A DNA stretch of 64,000 bases from Nocardia carnea NBRC 14403 (GCF_000308515.1 NZ_BAFV01000057.1:83923-147922), one strand, 5' to 3'; positions 46,274 through 57,174 are shown, counted from the first letter of the stretch. Notes: a model not told the origin generated them from the sequence alone. Numbers and translations are program-made.

Positions 46274-46768
46274 ATGACTGAGACCCAAGTGACCTGGCTT
46301 ACCCCGGAGTCGCACGACAGGCTCAAGAGCGAACTCGACGCGCTCATTGCCAACCGTCCGGTCATCGCCGCCGAGATCAACGAGCGCCGCGAAGAGGGCG
46401 ATCTCAAGGAGAACGGCGGCTACCATGCGGCGCGCGAGGAACAGGGCCAGCAGGAAGCCCGGATCCGGCAGCTGCAGGAACTGCTGAACAATGCCAAGGT
46501 CGGCGTGGCGCCCACCAAGTCCGGTGTCGCGCTGCCGGGGTCTGTCGTGAAGGTCTACTACGACGGTGACGAAGACGATACCGAGACCTTCCTCATCGCG
46601 ACCCGCGAGGAAGGCATGAGCGACGGCGACCTGGAGACCTACTCCCCCAGCTCCCCGCTGGGCGGCGCGTTGATCGACGCGAAGGTCGGCGAAACCCGCG
46701 AATACACCCTGCCCAACGGCAACACCATGAAGGTGACGCTGGTCAGCGCCGAGCCCTACCACAGCTGA
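46274..46768 (+). CDS. greA: Transcription elongation factor GreA
   Basis: 164 residues. Rescues backtracked RNA polymerase by stimulating transcript cleavage. The N-terminal coiled coil has the acidic tip INERREEGDLKENGGYHAAR, and the C-terminal FKBP-like domain ends with YSPSSPLGGALIDAKVG. ATG 46274 is preferred to the in-frame GTG 46265. Followed by a strong terminator. Confidence 0.96.
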   Translation: MTETQVTWLTPESHDRLKSELDALIANRPVIAAEINERREEGDLKENGGYHAAREEQGQQEARIRQLQELLNNAKVGVAPTKSGVALPGSVVKVYYDGDEDDTETFLIATREEGMSDGDLETYSPSSPLGGALIDAKVGETREYTLPNGNTMKVTLVSAEPYHS

Positions 46769-46811
46769 TGTGACGGCCGCGGCGTAGCGCGCCGCGGAGC
46801 CGGGCAACGAC

Positions 46812-46851
46812 ACGAGCGGCCGCATCCGAGTTCCCGGATGCGGCCGCTCGT
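46812..46851. terminator. Bidirectional terminator between greA and metB
   Basis: Perfect 17-bp inverted repeat (46812-46828 with 46835-46851; arms begin ACGAGCGGCC) with loop AGTTCC, followed by TTCAT. It serves both convergent genes. Confidence 0.8.
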
Positions 46852-46876
46852 TCATATTCGTCTCTCCCTGCCGCCC

Positions 46877-48022
46877 CTATCGGCTCAGCGCCTGCTCGAG
46901 ATCGGACAGCAGATCGCTGATGTCCTCGATCCCCACCGAAAGGCGCACCAGATCGGCCGGAACCTCCAGATCGGAGCCTTCCGTGGAGGCGTGGGTCATG
47001 GCGGCGGGATGTTCGATCAGCGATTCCACACCGCCGAGCGATTCGGCGAGGGTGAACACCTCGGTTCGGGAGCACAGCTTCCGGGCGGCCTCGAGTCCAC
47101 CGGCGAGCCGCACCGAGATCATCCCGCCGAACCGCCGCATCTGCTTATCCGCGACGGCATGGCCGGGATGTTCCGGCATACCGGGATAGATGACCTTGCT
47201 GATAGCCGGATTCCGGGACAGGAACTCGGCGAGGGTTTCGGCGTTGTCGCAGTGCCGGTCCATCCGCAGCGACAGCGTTTTGGTGCCGCGCAGCGTGAGG
47301 AAGGCGTCGAACGGGCCCGGGACGGCACCCGCACCGTTCTGCAGGAAGGCGAACGCGGCATCGAGTTCGGCGTCGTCGGTGATCAGCGCGCCGCCGATCA
47401 CATCGGAATGGCCACCGAGGTACTTGGTGGTCGAATGCACCACCACATCGGCGCCGAGTAGCAGCGGCTGCTGCAGGTACGGGGTCGCGAAGGTGTTGTC
47501 GACCACCAGTTTGGCGCCGGAGGTGTGCGCGATATCGGCCAGCGCCGGGATATCACCGATATTGAGCAGCGGATTGGTGGGCGTTTCCACCCAGATCAGC
47601 TTCGTTTCGGGCCGGATGGCGGCGCGCATCGCGTCGATATCGGCGACGGCGGCCGCCGTATAGCTGATCCCCCAGCCGGTGAAGACCTTGTCGATCAACC
47701 GGAAGGTGCCGCCGTAGGCGTCGTCCGGGATGACGATATGGTCGCCCGGCCGCAGCATCGCCCGCAGCGCACAGTCGGTGGCGGCCATACCGGAGGCGTA
47801 CGCCCGGCCGTACCGGCCCGATTCGAGGGCGGCCAGGTTGGCCTCCAGCACCGTGCGGGTGGGGTTGCCGGTGCGGGCGTATTCGTACCCGTCACGCAGC
47901 CCGCCCACACCGTCCTGGGCGAAAGTGGAGCTGGCGTACACGGGCACATTCACCGCGCCGGTGCGCGGATCGGGATCGTAACCGGCGTGTACAGCCCTGG
48001 TGGTGAATCCCAGTTCGCTCAT
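46877..48022 (-). CDS. metB: Cystathionine gamma-synthase MetB
   Basis: 381-residue Cys/Met metabolism PLP enzyme that forms cystathionine from an activated homoserine and cysteine. Motifs: YEYARTGNPTR, ASGMAATDCALRAML, VVDNTFATPYLQQPL and the PLP lysine in HSTTKYLGGHSDVIGG. Cystathionine gamma-lyases are close relatives; the conserved position (Rv1079) and the cbs gene nearby leave open a lyase role in the reverse direction. Confidence 0.93.
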   Translation of the reverse strand: MSELGFTTRAVHAGYDPDPRTGAVNVPVYASSTFAQDGVGGLRDGYEYARTGNPTRTVLEANLAALESGRYGRAYASGMAATDCALRAMLRPGDHIVIPDDAYGGTFRLIDKVFTGWGISYTAAAVADIDAMRAAIRPETKLIWVETPTNPLLNIGDIPALADIAHTSGAKLVVDNTFATPYLQQPLLLGADVVVHSTTKYLGGHSDVIGGALITDDAELDAAFAFLQNGAGAVPGPFDAFLTLRGTKTLSLRMDRHCDNAETLAEFLSRNPAISKVIYPGMPEHPGHAVADKQMRRFGGMISVRLAGGLEAARKLCSRTEVFTLAESLGGVESLIEHPAAMTHASTEGSDLEVPADLVRLSVGIEDISDLLSDLEQALSR

Positions 48023-48444
48023 GACCCCACCATAAACGTCGTGTTCCGGGTTGCTGCACGCCGGTCGGGTCTTGTGTCCCGCGCGCGTGCCGGGGCCGGA
48101 AGCCGCAGCTCGGCCGCCGCAGGACGGGTACCGCCACCGCCCCGCGCGGCCACGACCCCGGCGGGCCCGGAATTCGGGATTCGGCGCGAATTCCTACTGC
48201 CGGTTCTTCGATAGCCCGCCCGCAGCGAGCGAGCCCGCACCACTTGTCATTTCGGCACGCTCCACCCGGAGTTCGCGGCGAATACACTGCCTCACAACGC
48301 GTCCCGCCCGAGGTGAGCATATTGTCACCAACCGTCACTCTCGGGCCATCTTCATGTCACCCATTTGCCGGGCAGGCAGCGCACGCTGATATCGCACCCG
48401 AGGCGGGTCGGGAACGTCCCGGGTGAAGTACACGGAGGTGCGTT
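48023..48444. other. Intergenic region between metB and DUF4254 gene
   Basis: 422 bp with no convincing gene. It contains an inverted repeat GGAATTCG / CGAATTCC (48169-48176 and 48187-48194, 10-nt loop) and must carry the divergent promoters. GGAGGTG before 48445 is the Shine-Dalgarno of the next gene. I do not recognise a SAM or other riboswitch. Confidence 0.5.
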
Positions 48445-48966
48445 ATGAATCCGCAGTCGCCCGGACCGGGAAATCGGCGGCCTGCCAATACAGCCACAGC
48501 CGCCCCGAATTCGAGAGTGGTGCGGAATTCGCGCGCTCACCCGGCCGCCCTGCGATTACCGGATCAGCGCGAGCTCGTCGCCGCGTTCACCGCCGCCGAA
48601 TACGAACCGGCCGGACAACCGTTGCTCACATGGGCGAACGCCTTGGCGCATCTGCACCGGAGCCGGCACGGCGATCCGCTGTCGACGGCCGGGATAGATT
48701 GCCGCCGCACCGAGGTGGTCGAATTGATCGACCGCTGGATCGGTGCTGCCGCCACCGCGGCCCGGCCCCACCGGCTGCGCGCCGATTCACTGGGGACGAC
48801 GATCGACCGGATGGCCGCGGCACATGTACACGCGAACCATCTGCTGCACCACTGCGAACGCGTATCCGACGAGCGGGTGCACGCGGCGTGGTACCGGCTG
48901 GCCCTGCTCGCCGACGAATGGACCGATCTGATCACGGGAGCCGAACCGGTGCGCCGCCGCAGCTGA
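48445..48966 (+). CDS. DUF4254 protein
   Basis: 173 residues. A disordered N-terminus (about 1-40) and a helical DUF4254 core: VVELIDRWIGAA, SLGTTIDRMAAAHVHANHLL and RVHAAWYRLALLADEWTDLI. The family is common in Nocardia and other bacteria, sometimes in natural-product loci; function unknown. ATG 48445 has GGAGGTG spaced 5 nt. Confidence 0.8.
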   Translation: MNPQSPGPGNRRPANTATAAPNSRVVRNSRAHPAALRLPDQRELVAAFTAAEYEPAGQPLLTWANALAHLHRSRHGDPLSTAGIDCRRTEVVELIDRWIGAAATAARPHRLRADSLGTTIDRMAAAHVHANHLLHHCERVSDERVHAAWYRLALLADEWTDLITGAEPVRRRS

Positions 48967-49046
48967 TCCTTCCACCACGTTTCACCTGCGGAATTGCGCC
49001 GAATATCACAATTCGATAAATCGCCGCGTGTTGTTACGATTGTGCA

Positions 49047-49406
49047 ATGTTCGCCCTGGGTCCCCGTTTGTTCGAAATCTCCGCCCGACGTTTCCTGGAG
49101 GGTATCCACCGAACTCACGGGGCCCCGGCACTCGCCGCCGCGGCAGCGCTGCCGGGAGTGTCCGCGGAACTGGACCAGCACGCCGCCGCGGTGCGCGACA
49201 TCCTCGATCTGGGCGTCGACTCGGCCGAGCAGATCCCGGCCACCGTCCTGCTGGCCGGATATATCCGTGGACTGCTGTCCGAGCTGACCGAACCCATCAC
49301 CGAGCCGACCGACTGGGCCACCGCACAATGGCTGCATCTGCGTCTGGCCGGTGCTTGCCTGAACAGCACCTATTGCATGGCCCCCGCGGCACCGAAGGCA
49401 TTCTGA
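49047..49406 (+). CDS. DUF6401-like small protein
   Basis: 119 residues. The central part HGAPALAAAAALPGVSAEL, then DQHAAAVRDILDLG and ATVLLAGYIRGLLSEL fits the DUF6401 pattern (short natural-product-linked family). The N-terminal MFALGPRLFEISARRFLEG and C-terminal LAGACLNSTYCM extend it. It follows the DUF4254 gene by 80 bp and could share its transcript. The family label rests on memory of the pattern. Confidence 0.6.
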   Translation: MFALGPRLFEISARRFLEGIHRTHGAPALAAAAALPGVSAELDQHAAAVRDILDLGVDSAEQIPATVLLAGYIRGLLSELTEPITEPTDWATAQWLHLRLAGACLNSTYCMAPAAPKAF

Positions 49407-49609
49407 CCTCCCTGGTCTTCACTCGCACCGTGGCCCGAAAGGGGTGCGACGCCGGGCGGTGGCGCGCCGACTGCGGGAACCGCGTGTGCCCGGTCGGGAG
49501 CCGTTGGAGCCCGGAGGGACAACGACCGCTCGCCGAAACAGTCTCCGCACAGCCTTCCGCCGTGTACCGGAACCGGCACACGGCGGAAGAATCGTTGTGA
49601 CGAAGTGAG

Positions 49610-50566
49610 CTACCGCAGGTGGCGCGGTTCCCCACCACCACCGTAGGGCGGCTGACCACCGTACGGCGGTTGACCGCCGCCGTAGGGATTGCCGTACTGC
49701 TGCCGGTAGTCGCTACCCGGCATCTGCTGCCCGAACTCACCGGGGTCGCCGCGGTATCCGCCCTGTGCGGGCTGCGGCTGATCCCACTGCTCCGGATTCC
49801 GGGGCCCGGGAGCCTGCTGCTGAGCACCGGCCCGCTGCCGGGACGCATCCTCGCGGCCACGCTGGTAGGCCTCGGCATGACCGCGCACCGCGGGCATCTC
49901 CTCTTCCAGCCCGCCCAGCCAGTTATCCCAGCGCTGCTGCATCGGCCGCACCAGACCGCCGCCGACACCGACCACCAGAATTCCGCCGACCGTCGCCAGG
50001 ACCGCGATCAAGATGGGTGTGGTGACCGCGGTGGCCACACCGATCTGGTTCAGTGCGGCGATGATGCCGATACCCCAGATGAACACCGACGCGATCCGCC
50101 CGATCATCGGGCCGTAACTCAGCCCGCCCAGTGCATTGCTCACCAGATCGCTCACCGCATGCGCGATTGCGCCCGCGATGCAGACGATCAGGATCGCCAC
50201 CGCCAGCATGGGCAGCCAGCCGACGATTCCGTCGATCACATCGCTCACCGGATTCGGCCCGAAAACACCGAAGCCCAGCTGCAAGGCGATCAGCAGGATC
50301 GCGTAGTACGCCACTTTCGCCAGCAGATCCGAGGCATCGTATTTGCTGCGCGAAAGCATTCGTTCGATGCCGCCGCGCTCGACCAGACGATCGAAACCTA
50401 CCCGCTCCAGCACCTTGTCGACGATCGTCGCGACAACTTTGGCGATGATCCAGCCGATCAGCAGGATGACCAGGAAGCCGGCGAGCTTGGGCACGAAGGT
50501 CGCTATCGAACTCCATGCGTCAGAGAAACCCTGCTGGAAATCGATTGCCAAACTCGAGGTTCGCAC
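49610..50566 (-). CDS. MscS-like channel-helix membrane protein
   Basis: 318 residues from GTG 50566, preceded by a purine-rich GAAGGGAAGGG. About five hydrophobic helices: VPKLAGFLVILLIGWIIAKV (conserved TM-helix repeat motif), VAYYAILLIALQLGFG, WLPMLAVAILIVCIAGAIA, then two more to residue about 215. The C-terminus is Gln/Gly/Pro/Tyr-rich with GGQPPYGG repeats. It resembles the 'conserved TM helix' proteins related to mechanosensitive channels; the MscS beta domain is missing, so gating activity is uncertain. Confidence 0.75.
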   Translation of the reverse strand: MRTSSLAIDFQQGFSDAWSSIATFVPKLAGFLVILLIGWIIAKVVATIVDKVLERVGFDRLVERGGIERMLSRSKYDASDLLAKVAYYAILLIALQLGFGVFGPNPVSDVIDGIVGWLPMLAVAILIVCIAGAIAHAVSDLVSNALGGLSYGPMIGRIASVFIWGIGIIAALNQIGVATAVTTPILIAVLATVGGILVVGVGGGLVRPMQQRWDNWLGGLEEEMPAVRGHAEAYQRGREDASRQRAGAQQQAPGPRNPEQWDQPQPAQGGYRGDPGEFGQQMPGSDYRQQYGNPYGGGQPPYGGQPPYGGGGEPRHLR

Positions 50567-50672
50567 AAGCCCTTCCCTTCGCTCTCCGAACGAACGTGGC
50601 ATTTGCCACGATCGGTACCGGACTGGTTATACCCCGAGAGAGCTGGCCGAACCTAGGATTGCGGAATAATTG

Positions 50673-52064
<1,392 letters not shown>

Positions 52065-52178
52065 ACCCCCATCGTTGCAGAGGCGTTGCCGGTGGCCTCG
52101 GCGTGGTCCGCCACTCCTACCGCGTCACCGCCCGCAAATCCGGCGGCGCCGCGCCCGAGCATCTAGGATCCGGTACCT

Positions 52179-52637
52179 ATGAGGCTGCCGAAGCTCGCGC
52201 GCGCCACCGTGTTTCTGGCCGGATCGGCGATAGCGCTGATCGCGGCCGCAGCACCGGCCGGCGCCGCGACCCACTCCTTCCCCGATGTCCCCACCCTGGC
52301 CTACGGCGGGCTGTGCGGAACCAGCATCCGCACCTGGGCCGACACCAGCCCGCAATGGCCGGGTCGTGCGGTGATCAACGTCCGCGCCAACCCGGTCGTC
52401 GGCGTGGGCTCCGGCGTCCACCCCTTCGCTCCCCTGTGCGAGGTGATGACCACGGTGTCCTGGCGCAATCTCGACACGGGCGCCACCGGTAGCTACGTCA
52501 ACAATGTGGTGACCGGCATCTACGGCAGCATCCAGTACTCCCTGTTCCAGGACACCGGACCCGGACGTGTGGAGGTCACCGTGACAACGAACCACGCAAG
52601 CATCCCCGCCCACGGCAGCTTCACGGTCCCGGCCTGA
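52179..52637 (+). CDS. Secreted hypothetical protein
   Basis: 152 residues. A Sec signal peptide (ARATVFLAGSAIALIAAAAPAGA, in two parts around residues 7-29) precedes a mature domain of about 120 residues with two cysteines (GGLCGTS; APLCEVM) that may form a disulfide, and beta-rich segments (ATGSYVNNVVTGIYG; GRVEVTVTTNHA). Family not recognised; an immunoglobulin-like beta fold is a guess. Confidence 0.6.
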   Translation: MRLPKLARATVFLAGSAIALIAAAAPAGAATHSFPDVPTLAYGGLCGTSIRTWADTSPQWPGRAVINVRANPVVGVGSGVHPFAPLCEVMTTVSWRNLDTGATGSYVNNVVTGIYGSIQYSLFQDTGPGRVEVTVTTNHASIPAHGSFTVPA

Positions 52638-52891
52638 GCCCGGATTCACTGAACCGGTGGAATATCTTCCGGTTTCTGGTGTGTCCACCGGAGTCGGCGC
52701 GGTGTGGCGCGGAGGAGCCGTACCGCCACCGAGGCGAGCAGACCGCGGGTGGCCGGAGCGAATACCGCGTTGCCTACGCGGTCCATATTCGCGGGAGCCG
52801 GGAGACCTCGGCGGCCGAAGGTCGGACCCGCCGCGATCTCCCCGGCGGTGGGCTACCCGATTCGGCTGAGCTGATCAGGCGGGACGTGATA

Positions 52892-52922
52892 GCCGTTCGG
52901 GCGAAGTACCCGCCCGAACGGC
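52892..52922. terminator. Hairpin in the 52638-52985 spacer
   Basis: Perfect 12-bp inverted repeat GCCGTTCGGGCG / CGCCCGAACGGC, loop AAGTACC, then AGTCTTTC. It probably terminates the secreted-protein transcript before the GDSL gene. The rest of this 348-bp spacer shows nothing else I can support. Confidence 0.55.
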
Positions 52923-52985
52923 AGTCTTTCAGCCGCGGCGCGCGTGGCCGGAACCGTCGCCGCGGAGCCAGTAAAATCGCTGCAC

Positions 52986-53858
52986 ATGAGCGAGACTCGG
53001 ATCGGATGGCGGACGGCCGCGGTGGCCGGGGCCGCTACGGTTGCGCTCGGTTCGGGGGCGGGGACCGTCTCGTGGGCGGCTTATCGACTGCTCACCACCC
53101 AGGCGGGTGCCGCCCGTGGCATGATCGGCCGCGATACCTCCAAGCCGCCCGAAGCCGACGGGATCTACGCACCGGACGGGCACGAACCCTGGCGCACCGG
53201 CAAGTACGCCGACCTGCACCTGATGATCTTCGGCGACTCGACCGCGGCCGGTCTGGGCTGCCGGACCGCCGCCGAAGTCCCCGGGGTCCGGCTGGCACAC
53301 GGTCTGGCCGATGCCACCGGGCAGCGGATCCGGTTGAGCACCAAGGCGATATCCGGCGCCACCTCCAAAGGACTGGCCGGGCAGGTGGACGCGATGTTCG
53401 TGGCCGGGCCGCCGCCGGACGCCGCGGTGATCCTGGTCGGCGCCAACGATGTCACCAAAAAACACTCCATCGGCCGCTCCGCACAACGGCTCGGCGCGGC
53501 GGTGAGCCGGTTACACGGCGCGGGCAGCATCGTGGTCGTCGGCACCTGCCCGGACCTGGGCAGCGTCACCGCCATCCCGGAACCGCTGCGCACCGTGGTG
53601 CAACGGTGGAGCGTGCAACTGGCCCGGGCGCAGGCGGCAGCCACCCGGGCGGCCGGCGGGCGGATCGTGGCGATGGGCGATCTGCTGAGCAAGGATTTCC
53701 GGGCCGCGCCCGAACAATTGTTCTCGGCCGACGGCTTCCATCCCTCGGCTGCGGGCTACGCGCTGGCCGCCGACCATCTGCTACCGGAACTGCTGGTCGC
53801 GCTCGGTCAGCGGGATATGGCCACGGCGGATATTTCCCCACAGGCCCCCGCGACGTAG
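52986..53858 (+). CDS. SGNH/GDSL hydrolase (Rv1075c-like)
   Basis: 290 residues. An N-terminal membrane anchor or signal (AAVAGAATVALGSGAGTVSW) leads to the SGNH fold: block I LMIFGDSTAAGLG (Ser), block III VGANDVT (Asn), block V DGFHPSAAGY (Asp-x-x-His). The M. tuberculosis homologue Rv1075c is a cell-envelope esterase. It precedes the thiolase gene on the same strand, as there. Confidence 0.9.
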   Translation: MSETRIGWRTAAVAGAATVALGSGAGTVSWAAYRLLTTQAGAARGMIGRDTSKPPEADGIYAPDGHEPWRTGKYADLHLMIFGDSTAAGLGCRTAAEVPGVRLAHGLADATGQRIRLSTKAISGATSKGLAGQVDAMFVAGPPPDAAVILVGANDVTKKHSIGRSAQRLGAAVSRLHGAGSIVVVGTCPDLGSVTAIPEPLRTVVQRWSVQLARAQAAATRAAGGRIVAMGDLLSKDFRAAPEQLFSADGFHPSAAGYALAADHLLPELLVALGQRDMATADISPQAPAT

Positions 53859-53937
53859 ATTCGAAGGGATCGTACCCCGCGAGTGTGCGTGATCGGGCAG
53901 TTTCGGATCGCGCACACTCCTCGACTAAGGAGTCCTC

Positions 53938-55155
53938 ATGCCAGAGGCCGTCATCGTTTCCGTTGCTCGCTCTCCCATCGGACGCGCCAACAAGGGGTCG
54001 CTGGTGAGCATGCGGCCCGACGACCTCGCCGCACAGATGGTGCGCGCCGCACTGGACAAGGTCCCCGCCCTGTCTCCCGCCGATATCGACGACCTGATGC
54101 TCGGCTGCGGGCAGCCGGCCGGTGAAGCGGGCTTCAATATCGCCAAGACCGTCGCCACCCAGCTGGGCTACGACTACATGCCCGGCACCACCGTGAACCG
54201 GTACTGTTCCTCGTCGCTGCAGACCACCCGGATGGCGTTCCACGCGATCAAGGCCGGTGAGGGGCACGCGTTCATCTCCGCCGGTGTGGAAACCGTGTCG
54301 CGTTTCCCGAAGGGCACCGCCGACGGCTGGCCCGATAGCCACAACCCGCTGTACGCGACCGCCGAAGAGCGCACCGCCACCCGGGCGCAGGGCGGCGCCG
54401 GCTGGCAGGACCCGCGCGAAAACGGCGACCTGCCCGATATCTACATCGCCATGGGCCAGACCGCGGAGAACGTCGCCTCGTTCACCGGTATCTCCCGTGA
54501 GGACCAGGACCACTGGGGTGTGCGGTCGCAGAACCGCGCCGAGGAAGCCATCAAATCCGGTTTCTTCGAACGCGAGATCACCCCGGTAACCCTGCCCGAC
54601 GGCACCGTCGTCTCCACCGACGACGGCCCCCGCCCCGGCACCTCCTACGAGAAGATCTCGCAGCTGAAGCCGGTGTTCCGTCCCGACGGCACAGTAACCG
54701 CCGGTAACGCCTGCCCGCTCAACGACGGCGCCGCGGCGCTGGTGGTCATGAGCGATACCAAGGCCAAAGAACTGGGCCTGACCCCGCTGGCCCGCATCGT
54801 CTCCACCGGTGTCTCCGGCCTGTCGCCCGAGATCATGGGCCTCGGCCCGATCGAAGCAGTGCGCAAGGCACTGAAGCTGGCCGGTAAGACCATCGGCGAT
54901 ATCGACCTCTACGAGATCAACGAGGCCTTCGCCGTGCAGGTCCTGGGTTCGGCCCGCGAACTGGGCATGGACGAGGACAAACTGAACGTCTCCGGCGGCG
55001 CCATCGCCCTCGGCCACCCGTTCGGTATGACCGGTGCCCGCATCACCGCCACGCTGATCAACAACCTGCAGACCCACGATAAGCAGTTCGGTCTGGAGAC
55101 CATGTGTGTCGGTGGCGGTCAGGGTATGGCGATGATCATCGAACGCCTGAGCTGA
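53938..55155 (+). CDS. fadA3: Acetyl-CoA C-acyltransferase (FadA3-like thiolase)
   Basis: 405 residues. Catalytic cysteine in VNRYCSSSLQTTRMAF, His in ALGHPFGMTGAR and second Cys in CVGGGQGMAMIIERL, so all three thiolase active-site residues are present. Acts in fatty-acid beta-oxidation or acetoacetyl-CoA metabolism. AAGGAG lies 5 nt before ATG 53938. Matches fadA3 in the conserved block. Confidence 0.93.
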   Translation: MPEAVIVSVARSPIGRANKGSLVSMRPDDLAAQMVRAALDKVPALSPADIDDLMLGCGQPAGEAGFNIAKTVATQLGYDYMPGTTVNRYCSSSLQTTRMAFHAIKAGEGHAFISAGVETVSRFPKGTADGWPDSHNPLYATAEERTATRAQGGAGWQDPRENGDLPDIYIAMGQTAENVASFTGISREDQDHWGVRSQNRAEEAIKSGFFEREITPVTLPDGTVVSTDDGPRPGTSYEKISQLKPVFRPDGTVTAGNACPLNDGAAALVVMSDTKAKELGLTPLARIVSTGVSGLSPEIMGLGPIEAVRKALKLAGKTIGDIDLYEINEAFAVQVLGSARELGMDEDKLNVSGGAIALGHPFGMTGARITATLINNLQTHDKQFGLETMCVGGGQGMAMIIERLS

Positions 55156-55329
55156 TCGCGCCGCTTCCGGCTGCGCGGGCCGGGGCCCCGTCGACCCCGG
55201 CTTTCCCTCCTCCGCTTCGAACCCCGCCGCCGGTTCAGCCTCTACACCGGAGATGAACCGGCCGGTGCAGAGCGGGAAGTCTCGAGTGTCGCGCTCCTGC
55301 CGGTTGCGCCGAAAAATGTATCCATGAGC

Positions 55330-55366
55330 AAGGTCCGGTACGGAACCTGATTTCGTACCGGACCTT
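55330..55366. terminator. Terminator between thiolase and DinB genes
   Basis: Perfect 13-bp inverted repeat AAGGTCCGGTACG / CGTACCGGACCTT with an 11-nt loop, followed by ACTTG. Between convergent genes. Confidence 0.7.
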
Positions 55367-55440
55367 ACTTGTGCACCGGCACCAGCAGCCGACGGCTGTC
55401 ACCGTCGATCGACGGTGCAGTGGAATCCAGCAACCGATCG

Positions 55441-55965
55441 TCAGCGAAGACCGGCTCGATAGAGATCCCGTAGCAGCGCAATCTCCGCACCGTGGTGCAG
55501 TAGTTCGCGTTGTGTATGCAGCACGATCCCCACAGTCGACCAGTCGGCGAGCATGCTGCCCGGCGGTCCCGCCGGTTCCGCCAGTCCGGTGACACCGAGA
55601 CCGGCGATACCGCCGACCCACGCCTGGTAAGCACTGTCGAGTTGCTCCAGCGCCGCCGCCGCTGTCCCGGCGTAGCGGAACGAGGCGAAATCGACGGGCG
55701 GATGGCCGAACCTTTCCAGGCCCGCCTCCAGCAGGACGATCACATGCCCGAGCCGCCACGCGATGGATGTCACCGGAGCCGGCTCGGGCGGCGGTATCGC
55801 GAAATCGCAGACGAATCCGCCCTCCGCCGGTCGAACCGACCACATACCCGGCACCGGCTCCCAGAAATACTCCTCGTCGGTGAGCCCATCGAGCCTGGTG
55901 CGCAGTTGCCTGACCCAATGCGTTTCCAGCTGCGCTCGTATTTCCGCGTTCCAGTCCAGGTCCAT
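55441..55965 (-). CDS. DinB-family protein
   Basis: 174 residues of the DinB/YfiT four-helix fold. Metal-ligand histidines are plausible in WRLGHVIVLLEAGL and HTQRELLHHGAEIALLRDL; WEPVPGMWSVRP is a typical family loop. Related proteins include mycothiol-dependent enzymes; exact role unknown. Confidence 0.87.
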   Translation of the reverse strand: MDLDWNAEIRAQLETHWVRQLRTRLDGLTDEEYFWEPVPGMWSVRPAEGGFVCDFAIPPPEPAPVTSIAWRLGHVIVLLEAGLERFGHPPVDFASFRYAGTAAAALEQLDSAYQAWVGGIAGLGVTGLAEPAGPPGSMLADWSTVGIVLHTQRELLHHGAEIALLRDLYRAGLR

Positions 55966-56081
55966 GGCCTACACCTTGTGCATTTCGCCCAACGTGGACA
56001 ACTGGTTTTTCCGCTGCTCCGACACTGTTCGGACACTCGGCCGACGGCGGAGAAGGTGCCCCGAACTCACATCCACCCTTG

Positions 56082-56129
56082 ACTTTCCCGCCAGGAAAGT
56101 GGGATCGTCACTTTCCATACAGGAAAGTG
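56082..56129. promoter_or_regulatory. Twin palindromic operators of the membrane protein-wHTH operon
   Basis: Two inverted repeats share ACTTTCC-N5-GGAAAGT: 56082-56100 (spacer CGCCA) and 56109-56129 (spacer ATACA, arms one base longer), centres 28 bp apart. A TTGACT -35-like element (56079-56084) overlaps the first. They lie just before the operon whose second gene is a winged-helix regulator. Confidence 0.7.
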
Positions 56130-56138
56130 GGGTTGGAC

Positions 56139-56603
56139 ATGGATGACATCGCTGCGGAACAGGCTCGCGCCGCACTCGATACGGCCGATCGAGCACAGCG
56201 CCGGGTGGCCGAGGAAATCGGGTTGCCCCGGGGCTACTGGTGGGCAATGGCGGCCGGCTGGCTGGTACTGGGTGTAATCGGCGCACTGGGACCGTGGTGG
56301 CTCGCCACGATCGCCACCCTGGCCTTCGGGGCCGGGCATGCACTGCTGGCCGCCCGTCTGCTGGATGGGCGGCGGCGCACGAACAAACTGCAGGTCAGCG
56401 CGGCCGTAGCCGGTCAGCGGATACCGCTGCTCGTCATCGGCATGCTGATCGGGCTCGTCGTGATCACCGTGGGTGCGGCATTCGCGCTGGCTGCCGACGG
56501 TGCCGAGCACCCAGGCATATGGGCGGCCGCGCTGGTCGCGGCTGTAGTCGGGTTCGGCGGGCCGGAGATCCTGCGACTCCTACGGCGCTGGGCACGAGCA
56601 TGA
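56139..56603 (+). CDS. Small multi-span membrane protein
   Basis: 154 residues from ATG 56139 (MDDIAAEQARAALDTADRAQ). A cytosolic helix is followed by four hydrophobic helices (WWAMAAGWLVLGVIGAL; ATIATLAFGAGHALLAA; IPLLVIGMLIGLVVITV; IWAAALVAAVVGFG). It overlaps the wHTH regulator by 4 nt (ATGA). Such two-gene modules are widespread in actinobacteria; function unknown, possibly a signal-linked membrane partner. Confidence 0.7.
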   Translation: MDDIAAEQARAALDTADRAQRRVAEEIGLPRGYWWAMAAGWLVLGVIGALGPWWLATIATLAFGAGHALLAARLLDGRRRTNKLQVSAAVAGQRIPLLVIGMLIGLVVITVGAAFALAADGAEHPGIWAAALVAAVVGFGGPEILRLLRRWARA

Positions 56604-56944
56604 CACCGGCACGCTTCGACGAACTGATCCACCCCAGCACCCGGCTCTCGCTGGTAGCGGCATTGGCCGCGGCGGACTGGGCGGAGTTCGCGTTTCTCAA
56701 AGATCGGCTGGGGCTGTCGGACTCGGCACTGTCCAAACAGCTCACAACTCTCGAAGAAGCCGGCTACGTCACCACCGAACGCCGCCTCGACGGCAGCCGC
56801 CGGAAAGTGCGGGCCCGGTTGACCGACACCGGCCGCGAAGCCTTCGACGGCCATATCGCGGCATTACAGGCCATCGTCGGCGGTGAGGGTATCCGGGCGA
56901 ACGCACCAACCGGCGGCGACGGGGTGATACCGACTGATCGGTGA
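56600..56944 (+). CDS. Winged-helix transcriptional regulator (MarR/HTH_34-like)
   Basis: 114 residues. Starts MTPARFDELIHPSTRLSLVA; recognition region LGLSDSALSKQLTTLEEAG with wing VTTERRLDGSRRKVRARLT. This matches the small HTH_34/MarR-like family. ATG overlaps the membrane protein stop. It likely represses its own operon through the twin palindromes (inference from position). Confidence 0.87.
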   Translation: MTPARFDELIHPSTRLSLVAALAAADWAEFAFLKDRLGLSDSALSKQLTTLEEAGYVTTERRLDGSRRKVRARLTDTGREAFDGHIAALQAIVGGEGIRANAPTGGDGVIPTDR

Positions 56945-57174
56945 CATAGCCGATCGTAATCCCGGCGGGCCGTGAAGAGCTTTCTTCACGGCCCGCCGTC
57001 GAATGCGCCGGTCGCGGTTACCAGATCCGTGAGCAGAGCCGGGTCGGGGAACTGACGCGCCGAGGCGGCGAGCGCGGCTACAGCATTGAATGTCCGAAGC
57101 CTTGCCAGCGGTGGTGATTGTTTGTGTTGACGGATATTCTTCGGCTGCTTCGCAACTCGCTCGAAAGGCGAACA

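Noticed and set aside
48023..48444. Possible SAM-type riboswitch upstream of metB
   Set aside because: I could not build the four-helix SAM-I core or a SAM-II/IV pattern; only a simple 8-bp inverted repeat is present.
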